Positions 28,846 through 37,289 of a stretch of DNA of 64,000 nucleotides are shown here, piece after piece (the first letter of the stretch is position 1; each line of letters opens with the position of its first letter). The stretch comes from Bacillus sp. ISL-18 (GTDB taxonomy: Bacteria; Bacillota; Bacilli; Bacillales; Cytobacillaceae). The translations under genes were made by a program, and so were the position numbers. The notes under the pieces are model-generated. The model searched no databases. It was not told the DNA's origin and saw only the letters and a list, made by a program, of their open reading frames with translations. The DNA is taken from assembly GCF_018613415.1 (NCBI RefSeq), contig NZ_JAGGQG010000006.1:248001-312000 (forward strand), written 5' to 3'.

Positions 28846-30447
28846 TTAGTTTGCTAATAACGACTTGATTCTTAATGCAAGTCTGATTTGCAGAGTTGTA
28901 TCGGAATCCTTTAAGCTTTTGCCGAGCATTTCCTCGCATTTTTCGATGCGATAAACTACGGTATTGCGATGAACAAACAATCTTTTTGCCGTTTCGGAAA
29001 TCTGACAATGTGTTTCTAAATAAACAGATAATGTTTCTAATAAGGATTGTGCTTCCTCTGATTTAGTTTGATCAAAACCGCTAAGGGCAAAGGAATAATA
29101 ATTTTTTAAGTCTTCAAGGGGAATTTGCCGCAATAACTCCATAATGTCTTTCGTATGATAGGTTTGGATATATTGAGTTTTTTTTGAAAGTTTGCCTTGG
29201 GATAGAGCGTCGGTTGCTTCTGTATAACCGTTTTTTGTATGTAAGAAATTCTGACATATAGTACTTACGCCAAAAGATATAGTGTTACCTGAATAGTTGG
29301 ACACTTTTTCTTGAAGCTGCAATATATTTGTCTCAACATATCTGGAAGGGGGAAGGGGGAGATCTTGGATTTCAAAAAGCAGGATACATGAATCGCCTTT
29401 TTTGTAAAAGTGAATTTTTGGCGTGTTAACTGATAATTCCCCTTCGATAAAATCAAAAATATCATCCTCCTTCTCGTGGCGTTGAGTGTAAGTAGGGTGC
29501 TGAAGATCTCCGTCGATTTTACCGACAGCACAAATATACATTTGGTTGTAGTGTAATGAAAACTCTGCAGCACGGCCAATAATTTCCTCTTGAGAAGCAA
29601 ATGTACCATCTAAAAAATGAAGAAAGAAATCATTGCGAATGTTTCGAACATGTTGTTTTAATGTATTTTCTTTTAGTAGTGAAAAGGAAATAACATTCGC
29701 AGCTTGTTCTATTGTTGATAAGGTTAATTGATCTGTTTTCTGGATTTCTCCGATAATCAATAGAAATCCGTTTTTCTTTTCGCTGATATTTACAGGAAAT
29801 AAGGTGCAGTCTTGTTTTGTTGATAAGAGAGACAACGTAATTGGGTATGATTTGGTTGCTGGAATCGAAATTCCATCCAATAATGAAGTGAAGTCCATGT
29901 TGCTGATTGGCTGTGAAATAGGCTTAAAATGCTGATTTATTAATTGAACGGGGTGCTGGATCATCTGGGATAAATCCTCTAGTAAAGATTGAATCCCTCT
30001 TCCTTGCATGATAAGGTTCGTAAATTGCTTATGTGTTTCGAGTACTAATTTAAGTTCCGCTGCTCTTTTATTAAGAATGGTATGAAAGGTTAGGTTTACT
30101 ATTTGTCCTAGAGATAAATCCAAAGGAAGTTCTATGATTGGTATGGATAACTCATTGGCTAAGGTGATTACTTCTTGGGGGATATGATCTAAAAACCGTT
30201 TTGTTTTAATTCCAAGACCCGCACAGCCTTGTTGAGACATCGCCTTTACTAATTCGGTTAGCGTATGAGGGGTGTCTTTAAAATGATATGCTGTAGTGAT
30301 CAGGAATTCATTCTGGTTTAGAAACTGTATGATATCCGGTGCATCCATCATATTGACAGACTCCACCTCGCGATTCTTTCCAGAAGCTCCAGCAATTATC
30401 TGCATTCCCTCTAATCGAGGGATGGTTATTAGTTCATATACTTTCAT
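28846..30447 (-). CDS. pucR: PucR family transcriptional regulator
   Basis: A 533-residue regulator. The N-terminal PucR domain spans about residues 1-125 (LEGMQIIAGASGKNREVESVNMMDAPD). A middle GGDEF-like CdaR region follows, and the C-terminal PucR-type helix-turn-helix (about 470-533) contains LETHCQISETAKRLFVHRNTVVYRIEK. B. subtilis PucR activates purine degradation genes in response to allantoin-type intermediates. Here it lies between the minus-strand permease operon and the plus-strand allC-pucG operon and is well placed to control both. The ATG at 30447 is chosen for its 8-base spacing from AGGAG. Confidence 0.92.
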   Translation of the reverse strand: MKVYELITIPRLEGMQIIAGASGKNREVESVNMMDAPDIIQFLNQNEFLITTAYHFKDTPHTLTELVKAMSQQGCAGLGIKTKRFLDHIPQEVITLANELSIPIIELPLDLSLGQIVNLTFHTILNKRAAELKLVLETHKQFTNLIMQGRGIQSLLEDLSQMIQHPVQLINQHFKPISQPISNMDFTSLLDGISIPATKSYPITLSLLSTKQDCTLFPVNISEKKNGFLLIIGEIQKTDQLTLSTIEQAANVISFSLLKENTLKQHVRNIRNDFFLHFLDGTFASQEEIIGRAAEFSLHYNQMYICAVGKIDGDLQHPTYTQRHEKEDDIFDFIEGELSVNTPKIHFYKKGDSCILLFEIQDLPLPPSRYVETNILQLQEKVSNYSGNTISFGVSTICQNFLHTKNGYTEATDALSQGKLSKKTQYIQTYHTKDIMELLRQIPLEDLKNYYSFALSGFDQTKSEEAQSLLETLSVYLETHCQISETAKRLFVHRNTVVYRIEKCEEMLGKSLKDSDTTLQIRLALRIKSLLAN

Positions 30448-30461
30448 CAATAACACTCCTT

Positions 30462-30480
30462 ATGTTAGATAATATAACAT
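30462..30480 (-). promoter_or_regulatory. ATGTTA-N7-TAACAT element upstream of pucR
   Basis: A perfect inverted repeat of 6-bp arms with a 7-bp spacer lies 15 bases before the pucR start codon. It matches the element before the permease gene in arms and spacing. Position next to the ribosome site suggests autoregulation. Confidence 0.6.
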
Positions 30481-30644
30481 GATAAGTTAGTTAATCTCTG
30501 TACATTGTATCAGACTTTAGTTATTTTGCATAAAAGATTTAGAAAATTTTTACGAATTAGCTAATGTAGTTCAATTATGAGGATTGTAAACTATAAATAT
30601 AACGATGAATGTTATTTTATATGACGCTATTAGGAGTGAAGATG

Positions 30645-31892
30645 ATGGCCATTCAAGTGGATAAACAGTTTTTAGATAAAGGGCAGGTTGGAGCTATGAT
30701 TGAATGGCTTGCATCATTTGGGCGAACTGAGATGGGAGGAGTAACAAGGCTTTTGTATTCACCCGCTTGGCAAGAAGCGCAGCAGGCATTAAAACAGAAA
30801 ATGGACCAAATGAAGTTACAAACGTATTTTGACAGTGTCGGGAATTTATTCGGTCGATTGCCAGGTACAGATTCTGAGGAGAAAACCATTCTGACAGGTT
30901 CACATATTGATACTGTTATAGAAGGAGGCAAATACGATGGCGCTTATGGAATCATTGCCAGCTTTATAGCAGTTTTAAGGTTATTTGAAGCATACGGATA
31001 CCCAAAAAAAACAATCGAAGTAGTTTCCTTATGTGAGGAGGAAGGAAGTCGCTTTCCTTTAACCTTTTGGGGGTCCAGAAATATGAATGGTGTCTATTCG
31101 CTGGACTATGTAAAGGATATAAAGGATGATGATGGAATAGAATTTCTACATGCCATGAAATCTGCTGGCTTTGATCCAGCACAATATAAGACACCAGTAC
31201 GAAATGATATCGACCGTTTTGTTGAAATTCATATCGAACAAGGAATGATTTTGGAAAAAAATCAAAACCAAGTGGGGATAGTCAGCCATATTGTCGGTCA
31301 GTGCCGCTATACCATTCGGGTGCTAGGTGAAAGTAATCATGCTGGTACCACGCCGATGGATGATCGTAAAGATGCGGTTACCGCGGTATCGTACATGATT
31401 TCTTACTTAACTGAAAAAACAAAGGAAATGGACAAAGGATTAGTTGCAACCGTTGGCAGCCTGCAGGTTAAACCTAATGTAGCAAATGTAGTCGCCGGTG
31501 AAGTGGAGTTCAGCCTGGATATCCGGCATCATAAGGAAAGCGTGATCGATCAATATTGCAGCGAGATTTTTGCTGAGTTTGAACGGGTCACAACTAGCCA
31601 AGGAATGGAACTTTTCATTTCTCAGTGGATGAGCGTTAAGCCGGTTAAAATGGATGAAAAGATGGGAGAATGGGCACGGGAACTTGCCAAGAAAAAAAAT
31701 ATTCGTTCTCAAGATATGATTAGCGGCGCTGGACATGATGCCCAGGTTTTCGGTGATGTCTGCCCGACTTGCCTTTTATTTGTTCCCAGTCAGAAGGGGG
31801 TTAGCCATTCACCAACTGAATATACGTGTCCGGAAGATTTAGAAGTAGGTATTGATTTATTAACCGATGTTTTATATAAATTAGCCTATTAA
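30645..31892 (+). CDS. allC: allantoate amidohydrolase, M20 family
   Basis: A 415-residue metalloenzyme that converts allantoate to ureidoglycine, CO2 and ammonia (PucF in B. subtilis). The metal-binding motifs of the M20/hydantoinase-carbamoylase group are present: GSHIDTVIEGGKYDGAYG with His and Asp ligands, LCEEEGSRFPLTFWGSR, and EIHIEQGMILE. GESNHAGTTPMDDRKDA belongs to the lid/dimer domain, and SGAGHDAQVF closes the site. The ATG at 30645 has AGGAG eight bases upstream; a tandem ATG at 30642 is also possible. It forms an operon with the aminotransferase gene 15 bases downstream. Confidence 0.93.
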   Translation: MAIQVDKQFLDKGQVGAMIEWLASFGRTEMGGVTRLLYSPAWQEAQQALKQKMDQMKLQTYFDSVGNLFGRLPGTDSEEKTILTGSHIDTVIEGGKYDGAYGIIASFIAVLRLFEAYGYPKKTIEVVSLCEEEGSRFPLTFWGSRNMNGVYSLDYVKDIKDDDGIEFLHAMKSAGFDPAQYKTPVRNDIDRFVEIHIEQGMILEKNQNQVGIVSHIVGQCRYTIRVLGESNHAGTTPMDDRKDAVTAVSYMISYLTEKTKEMDKGLVATVGSLQVKPNVANVVAGEVEFSLDIRHHKESVIDQYCSEIFAEFERVTTSQGMELFISQWMSVKPVKMDEKMGEWARELAKKKNIRSQDMISGAGHDAQVFGDVCPTCLLFVPSQKGVSHSPTEYTCPEDLEVGIDLLTDVLYKLAY

Positions 31893-31907
31893 CCGGAGGT
31901 GGAAAAG

Positions 31908-33146
31908 ATGGTCTTTTCTGAGTTACATACACCAAAGCGTACGATTATGACGCCAGGCCCGGTCGAAGTGGATCCGCGTGTATTACGTGCAATGAGTACA
32001 CCAATTTTAGGACAATTTGATCCGGCTTTTACAAGTATTATGAATGAAGTAATGGAAATGCTCCGCCAAGTTTTTCGAACAAAGAATCAGTGGGCTTTTC
32101 CAATTGATGGGACATCACGTTCCGGTAATGAAGCGATCCTTTGCAGTATTATTGAGCCTGGTGACCGTGTACTTGTCCCAATTTATGGCCGCTTCGGACA
32201 CCTATTAGTCGAAATTTGTGAACGGTATGGGGCTGAAGTTCATACCATCGAATGCCCATGGGGAGATGTATTCGATCCAGATGAAGTTATCGCAAAAATG
32301 AAGGAAGTTAATCCAAAAATTGTTGCCATCGTACATGGTGAAACGTCAACAGGGAGGTTGCAGCCGCTTGCGGAAATCGGGAAGGCTTGCCGGGAACTGG
32401 ATATTTTGTTCATTGTGGACGCGGTTGCCTCTATTGGGGGAGTGGAAGTCAATACAGATGAATGGTACATTGACGGGTTGATTGGCGGAACACAAAAATG
32501 TCTATCCGTTCCTTCTGGGATGGCTCCTATCACCTACAATGATCGAATTGAAAACATCTTATTTGCCCGAAAAAAGGTGGAACGCGGGATTGCGACGGAA
32601 GAGGATTTGCGTTACGCCCGCAGTAAACATGCAATTGCCAGCAATTATTTTGACTTAAGTATGCTCCAGGATTATTGGGGCCCAAGAAGACTTAATCATC
32701 ATACAGAAGCAACTTCGATGATTTATGCTCTGCACGAAGGATTGCGGCTGGTATTGACAGAAGGGCTTGAACAGCGATTTGAGCGTCATAAGCTACATGA
32801 AAAAGCCTTGATTGCTGGACTCGAAGCGATGGGGTTAACACTTTTTGGTGATTCAAGTAACAAAATTTCTTGTGTCACTTGTATAGAAATTCCCAACGGT
32901 GTGGATGGAGAATCTGTTCGGAAAATGCTTCTTGAAGAATTTTGTATAGAAATAGCCTCCTCATTTGGACCCTTGCATGGGAAAATATGGCGGATCGGGA
33001 CCATGGGGTATAGCTGCCGAAAGGAAAATGTCCTTTCTGTATTAGGTGGATTGGAAGCGGTTTTGATTCGTCATGGCGTTAAGGTGAATCGCGGAGAAGC
33101 ATTGCAGGCGTCCCTTGACGTATATAAAGCAGAACGGATTACTTGA
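31908..33146 (+). CDS. pucG: (S)-ureidoglycine-glyoxylate aminotransferase
   Basis: A 412-residue class V PLP aminotransferase. Visible are TPGPVEVDPRVLRAMSTP, the cofactor-binding GTSRSGNEA and VDAVASIGGVEV, and the PLP Lys in IGGTQKCLSVPSG near residue 198. Its position after allantoate amidohydrolase identifies it as PucG, which transaminates ureidoglycine with glyoxylate to give oxalurate and glycine. CGGAGG precedes the ATG at 31908. The trailing region has no clear terminator. Confidence 0.93.
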   Translation: MVFSELHTPKRTIMTPGPVEVDPRVLRAMSTPILGQFDPAFTSIMNEVMEMLRQVFRTKNQWAFPIDGTSRSGNEAILCSIIEPGDRVLVPIYGRFGHLLVEICERYGAEVHTIECPWGDVFDPDEVIAKMKEVNPKIVAIVHGETSTGRLQPLAEIGKACRELDILFIVDAVASIGGVEVNTDEWYIDGLIGGTQKCLSVPSGMAPITYNDRIENILFARKKVERGIATEEDLRYARSKHAIASNYFDLSMLQDYWGPRRLNHHTEATSMIYALHEGLRLVLTEGLEQRFERHKLHEKALIAGLEAMGLTLFGDSSNKISCVTCIEIPNGVDGESVRKMLLEEFCIEIASSFGPLHGKIWRIGTMGYSCRKENVLSVLGGLEAVLIRHGVKVNRGEALQASLDVYKAERIT

Positions 33147-33263
33147 ACATCATTTGAAAAGTCGTCCTAAATTTACCACTAAGGAAAAATCAATCAAACA
33201 CATACAAGCGCGGATGCATGAAGATAATACTTTTGTTAAAGAAAACAAAAGGGAGTGTTATTG

Positions 33264-34073
33264 ATGCCATTCGGAGCTCATGAAGCAATGGAAGTCCATG
33301 AAATATTAACAGAAAAAATTAATATGATTAACCATTTTAATCTTTATGCACAACAGGCGAAAAACCCTCAGTTAAAAGAAATGATTCATCGTCACTTACA
33401 GGAAGAAATTAAATCCTATGATACTGTGGTCTCTTATACACATGATTATCAAAATTTCGCGCCAATGTCGGCAAATACCCATGTTAATTCCGTTAAACCT
33501 GATCAAATTCAATATGGGTTAGATAATCCAAGCATGGTAACCCCTGAGAGCAACACAACTTTTAATGACTATGAAATTGCCAGTGCCTTGCTGATCTGTC
33601 ACAAGAATGGTGCAGCAAATGGCGTAAAAGCTACTTTAGAAATTGCTGATCCTAATCTTCGTCAAGTTCTATTAAATGGTGCTGTGAACTGTGTGAATCA
33701 AGCCTATGAGGTATTTTTATTTATGAACCAGCAAGGGCAGTACCAAATTCCAACGATGAGAGATCATACTGCGAAAACCTATTTACACACTTTTCAGCCT
33801 GTCAATGAATCATTAAAAGCTCAGTATATGGTTAATCCTGGTCAAACTCAAAGTGTTGATCAAGGAATGATGGTTAACAACATGATGGGCAGCACTCAAA
33901 TGAACCAGCCAACACATGTTTCAAGATCAGGTCAAAATATGATGCCGATGGGCCAAGTTGGCGGAATGTTAACTGGAGCAATGCAGCAGCAACATGTTCA
34001 AAACCCAATGTATGGTCAAATGAAGGGCAATCAAACGAATATGCAGAACGGCACTCAGTATTTTAATCATTAA
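33264..34073 (+). CDS. CotF-like spore coat protein
   Basis: A 269-residue protein with a CotF-like helical domain (about residues 1-165): HEAMEVHEILTEKINMINHFNLYA and the second helical pair DYEIASALLICHKNGAANG ... LLNGAVNCVNQAYEVFLFMNQQGQY are characteristic of the ferritin-like coat protein fold (YhcQ/CotF). A low-complexity Gln-, Met- and Asn-rich tail of about 90 residues follows. AAAGGGAG precedes the ATG. Such proteins are made in the mother cell and placed in the spore coat. I saw no confident sigma-K or sigma-E promoter in the 117 bases upstream. Confidence 0.88.
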   Translation: MPFGAHEAMEVHEILTEKINMINHFNLYAQQAKNPQLKEMIHRHLQEEIKSYDTVVSYTHDYQNFAPMSANTHVNSVKPDQIQYGLDNPSMVTPESNTTFNDYEIASALLICHKNGAANGVKATLEIADPNLRQVLLNGAVNCVNQAYEVFLFMNQQGQYQIPTMRDHTAKTYLHTFQPVNESLKAQYMVNPGQTQSVDQGMMVNNMMGSTQMNQPTHVSRSGQNMMPMGQVGGMLTGAMQQQHVQNPMYGQMKGNQTNMQNGTQYFNH

Positions 34074-34083
34074 ACTCTTTCCT

Positions 34084-34121
34084 AAGTGGACATGGAAGCT
34101 TGATACCATGTCTACTTTTGT
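34084..34121 (+). terminator. intrinsic terminator after coat protein gene
   Basis: AAGTGGACATGG and CCATGTCTACTT form a stem with one mismatch around a 10-base loop, followed by TTGTTT. Confidence 0.75.
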
Positions 34122-34204
34122 TTCATGATTATTTACAATCATAGAGGATTGTCCCATTCCAATTATTCATCTGCGAATATGATTTATAAAGGCAGGTGAA
34201 AGAG

Positions 34205-35002
34205 TTGTATTTAGTTGGCTTTTATTCTCCAAAAGCAAAATCAGGGGTTACTGAATTGTCTGTTTCCATTTATCATTGGTTAAAAACAAACACTAATTTA
34301 TCGGTAGCTCTCATTTCCTATGGCTCCTTAGAAAGAGAAAATCCTTCGAATGAATTAATCCATGAATTTTCGAAATTGTCCGTTACCGAACAAAAGCGCA
34401 AAGTCAAACAAATGAAGAAAGCACACGATATTACCATTTATGATGCCTCAAGCCAATTATCAGAAGGGGTATTAAAGCTTTTACCGATCGTCGACCGTTT
34501 GTTTGTTGTCGGGGAAGAACATAAAGAATTTGCGTACAATCTCCAGCAAATTATCCAATTTGATAAGATATTTGATAGAAATGTTAAAAGTTTCATTGCT
34601 CATTTACGAGGAAATAAAACGTTTATTCTTCAGGAAAGTAAGGACAACCATGTCATCGGATTTAACTATTCTAAGCAGGATACAGGTCATATTGGCCAAA
34701 TGATCTATTCTGATTATGTAACACATTACTTAAATGAAAAATTGATCGATAAAAACGAGAAGGTCTTTCGAAAAATCAAGAAAATCCCAAGGGGAGATTT
34801 CGCTAATGGCCTCTATAAATTGGGACTTGATTACGAAAAAGCTATGCTTTATGAAAGATACGTTAAATTCCGAGAACTTTTGGGGCAGACCTACGAAGAC
34901 GCACTTGAGGACCTTTTCCCACTATTCATGCACACCCCTTTCCCACAAATACTAGACAAACTTCAAGCCGAACTCTACATGATCTCCAAGCTCAATTTTT
35001 AA
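34205..35002 (+). CDS. hypothetical protein, weak ParA/MinD-like N terminus
   Basis: About 265 residues; start either TTG 34205 (AGGTGA five bases upstream) or GTG 34196. The first strand and loop, YLVGFYSPKAKSGVTELSVSIYHWL, look like the start of a ParA/MinD-type P-loop ATPase, but the loop lacks the GK[ST] core, so nucleotide binding is doubtful. HDITIYDASSQL could correspond to the second strand and VDRLFVVGEE to a later one. The C-terminal half, with YERYVKFRELLGQTYEDALEDLFPLF, is helical. I do not recognise a characterised family. It stands alone between two terminated genes. Confidence 0.65.
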   Translation: MYLVGFYSPKAKSGVTELSVSIYHWLKTNTNLSVALISYGSLERENPSNELIHEFSKLSVTEQKRKVKQMKKAHDITIYDASSQLSEGVLKLLPIVDRLFVVGEEHKEFAYNLQQIIQFDKIFDRNVKSFIAHLRGNKTFILQESKDNHVIGFNYSKQDTGHIGQMIYSDYVTHYLNEKLIDKNEKVFRKIKKIPRGDFANGLYKLGLDYEKAMLYERYVKFRELLGQTYEDALEDLFPLFMHTPFPQILDKLQAELYMISKLNF

Positions 35003-35189
35003 CTTTTACGGTGCCTGTCACCATTTGTACTGCCAGGATATTAGAAATGTCCGGGCAGTTTCTATTGAAATAAGAGAATTAAATGGAAAGTTTCGCTCTT
35101 GTGGGTTACGATTTGAGTAAGATGTAAATTATATGAAGTGACTCCTTACTTTGGTTCACACATCTATTCGACGACGAAGGGTGATATGC

Positions 35190-36380
35190 ATGAAATATAA
35201 TTTTGATGAGATTGTTAATCGCAGAGGAACTTATTCCATCAAGTGGGATGGCGGTGAAATGATTAAAAAGATGGGTCTTACGGACAGGTACGACGAAGAG
35301 ACGATTCCTTTGTTCACGGCAGATATGGATCTACCCGTTCCACAGCCTTTAATTGATGCCTTACATAAAACAGTTGACCATCGAATCTTCGGTTATTCCA
35401 TCTTTCCGGACGAGTATTTTGAAGCGATTCAACATTGGTTCAAAAAGAGACATGATTGGGAAATCCAGAAGGAAGAAATTATTTATAGTCCAGGTACCGT
35501 TCATGCCTTAAATATTGCCGTCAGAGCATTCACGAATCCAGATGAAGGAATAATCATTCAACGGCCAGTTTATCCTCCATTTACAGCAGCGATTGAAGCA
35601 AACGGTCGAGAACTCTTAAATAATGCTCTAAAATGTGATGAGGACGGTTATTATCATATCGACTTTGCCGATTTTGAGGAAAAAGCAAAAGATGAAAAGA
35701 CAAAAATGTTTATATTATGTAACCCCCACAATCCAACTGGTAGGATCTTTAGCCAAGAAGAATTACAGAAATTATCCGATATTTGTGCAGCCAATGATGT
35801 GCTAATTGTTGCAGATGAAATCCATGGGGATTTGATTCGCCAGAATCAAACTTTCCTGCCAATCGCAAAAGTAGTGGAGAATGCAGACCACATCATCTCG
35901 TTTACAGCTATTAACAAAACGTTTAATCTAGCCGGACTGCACTGTACGAACGTCATTATCACCAATCCGAAACATCGAAAAAACTTTACCCGTGTAATGG
36001 GGAACCATTTACCATCGCCGTTCACCGTATCAGCCTTGATATCTGTATATCACGATGGTGATGAATGGCTTGAGCAGCTGAAGGAATACATTGACGGGAC
36101 GATGGAATGGGCAGTTGGATTTTTAGCTGAAAACATGCCGAAGGTTAAGGTGAGAATCCCTGAAGGAACCTATATTATGTGGATGGATTTTAGCGGGTAT
36201 GGCTTAACTCCCGAAGAGGTTCATGATCGGATTTATAATAAGGCAAATGTTATCCTTGAAGACGGAAAAATGTTTGGTCAAGAAGGACTAAACTATCAAA
36301 GAATTTGTATTCCCTCACCACGTCCGATGATAAAAGAAGCGTTTGAGAGAATTGCCAGGGAATTTGAAGAGGTAAAATAA
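35190..36380 (+). CDS. patB: MalY/PatB-type PLP C-S lyase (cystathionine beta-lyase-like)
   Basis: A 396-residue fold-type I PLP enzyme. The N terminus NFDEIVNRRGTYSIKWDG and LFTADMDLPVPQPLIDAL are the MalY/PatB signature. The Asp of the pyridine-binding site is in ADEIHGDL, the PLP Lys in FTAINKTFNLAGLH near residue 237, and the phosphate/carboxylate Arg in CIPSPRPM. PatB cleaves C-S bonds in cystathionine or cysteine conjugates. ATG 35190 is the first codon of the family alignment, after GGGTGATAT. The gene is single and ends in a shared terminator. Confidence 0.92.
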   Translation: MKYNFDEIVNRRGTYSIKWDGGEMIKKMGLTDRYDEETIPLFTADMDLPVPQPLIDALHKTVDHRIFGYSIFPDEYFEAIQHWFKKRHDWEIQKEEIIYSPGTVHALNIAVRAFTNPDEGIIIQRPVYPPFTAAIEANGRELLNNALKCDEDGYYHIDFADFEEKAKDEKTKMFILCNPHNPTGRIFSQEELQKLSDICAANDVLIVADEIHGDLIRQNQTFLPIAKVVENADHIISFTAINKTFNLAGLHCTNVIITNPKHRKNFTRVMGNHLPSPFTVSALISVYHDGDEWLEQLKEYIDGTMEWAVGFLAENMPKVKVRIPEGTYIMWMDFSGYGLTPEEVHDRIYNKANVILEDGKMFGQEGLNYQRICIPSPRPMIKEAFERIAREFEEVK

Positions 36381-36410
36381 AACACCATAAAATGTTTTTT
36401 AATTTCAAAG

Positions 36411-36452
36411 AAGCAATGCCATATCCCCGAAAAGGGGGTGGCATTGCTTTTT
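36411..36452. terminator. bidirectional terminator
   Basis: AAGCAATGCCA pairs with TGGCATTGCTT; an inner CCCC/GGGG pair extends the stem, and TTTTT follows. It lies between the convergent patB and cytochrome c genes. Confidence 0.85.
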
Positions 36453-36472
36453 CTATTCTCTAAGTATAATGA

Positions 36473-36826
36473 TTACTTTTTCTCTGATAACCATTTTGCA
36501 ACAACGGCTACATCATCGCCTGAAATCACACCAGCAGGCATACCGTTTTTACCATTTTTAATAATATGTTCTATTTCGCTTTGGTTATATTTAGAACCAA
36601 TCTTACTTAAGGCTGGGCCGGCTCCGCCTTGTAATTGGTCACCATGGCAAGTAATACAGTTTTTCCCGACAATATCTTCCGCATTTTCTGTAGATGCAGA
36701 GGCTGTAACATTTCCATTAGCAGATACAGGTTGAGACTTTTTAGGGCCCTCGTAAACAAAAAGTAAAAATACCAAGCCTGCTGCTAATAGGATATTGAAT
36801 CCAGTTATCATGATTGTTTTTTTCAT
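36473..36826 (-). CDS. membrane-anchored small cytochrome c
   Basis: A 117-residue protein with one N-terminal membrane helix (about residues 5-24, uncleaved, no lipobox Cys) and an extracytoplasmic class I cytochrome c domain. The heme site CITCH is near residue 57 and the axial Met is probably in NGMPAGV. It resembles CccA/c551-type cytochromes of bacilli. It is divergent from the tat-gluconate dehydrogenase operon, so it may accept electrons from that dehydrogenase, whose usual cytochrome subunit is not found in the window. This link is inference. Confidence 0.9.
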   Translation of the reverse strand: MKKTIMITGFNILLAAGLVFLLFVYEGPKKSQPVSANGNVTASASTENAEDIVGKNCITCHGDQLQGGAGPALSKIGSKYNQSEIEHIIKNGKNGMPAGVISGDDVAVVAKWLSEKK

Positions 36827-36849
36827 ATGAATCTCCTAATTAATTATTT

Positions 36850-37110
36850 TCAGAAAAAAGAATGCCAATTAAAAAAAATGGACCATACAAGGGTGTTGAT
36901 TAATAAGCCTACGATAAAAAGAGTCCATTGATTTTTCTTTTGCTCCCAACAAGCGACAATCAGAGCTAAACCAACTAAAACTCCGATAAAGGCAAGCCAA
37001 GGAAATGAATCAAAGGATTTAGCGCAGTAAACTCCTAAGCAGGCGCTTAACAGTAAAGAAAAAACGAGCTCGCTTAAGAAAGATAATTCAGTTTTTATAT
37101 GAGTGGTCAT
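36850..37110 (-). CDS. small integral membrane protein, unknown
   Basis: An 86-residue protein with three strongly hydrophobic segments (about residues 12-30, 35-55 and 62-80) and few charges. It has no motif I can name. It lies 23 bases upstream of the cytochrome c gene on the same strand, so the two probably form an operon, and it might help anchor or assemble that cytochrome. The 180-base spacer to tatC contains a near-perfect palindrome that could regulate both directions. Confidence 0.72.
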   Translation of the reverse strand: MTTHIKTELSFLSELVFSLLLSACLGVYCAKSFDSFPWLAFIGVLVGLALIVACWEQKKNQWTLFIVGLLINTLVWSIFFNWHSFF

Positions 37111-37161
37111 GATTTTACACCTCTATTGACAGTAATTTAATTTTGCAGAATCCTAATTTTG

Positions 37162-37182
37162 AACATTTTGTGACAAAATGTT
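37162..37182. promoter_or_regulatory. 21-bp palindrome in the cytochrome/tat divergent spacer
   Basis: AACATTTTGT and ACAAAATGTT flank a single central G, a perfect inverted repeat. It lies 52 bases upstream of the membrane protein start and 108 bases upstream of tatC. It has the shape of an operator for a redox or respiration regulator but matches none that I can name exactly. Confidence 0.6.
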
Positions 37183-37289
37183 TGTCCTTTTTTAAATTAT
37201 AGGCGTATACTAGTAATTGTTTTTTAGGGTAACGAAGTAAAGTATACTAGTTTTTAATTTATTAAAAAAGGGGTGTTCAGCAATTTATT

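Noticed and set aside
35010..35022. GGTGCCTGTCACC near-palindrome downstream of the ParA-like gene
   Set aside because: A short motif present once in non-coding sequence of the window; a similar string at 43319 lies in queC codons. Not enough to call a regulatory site.
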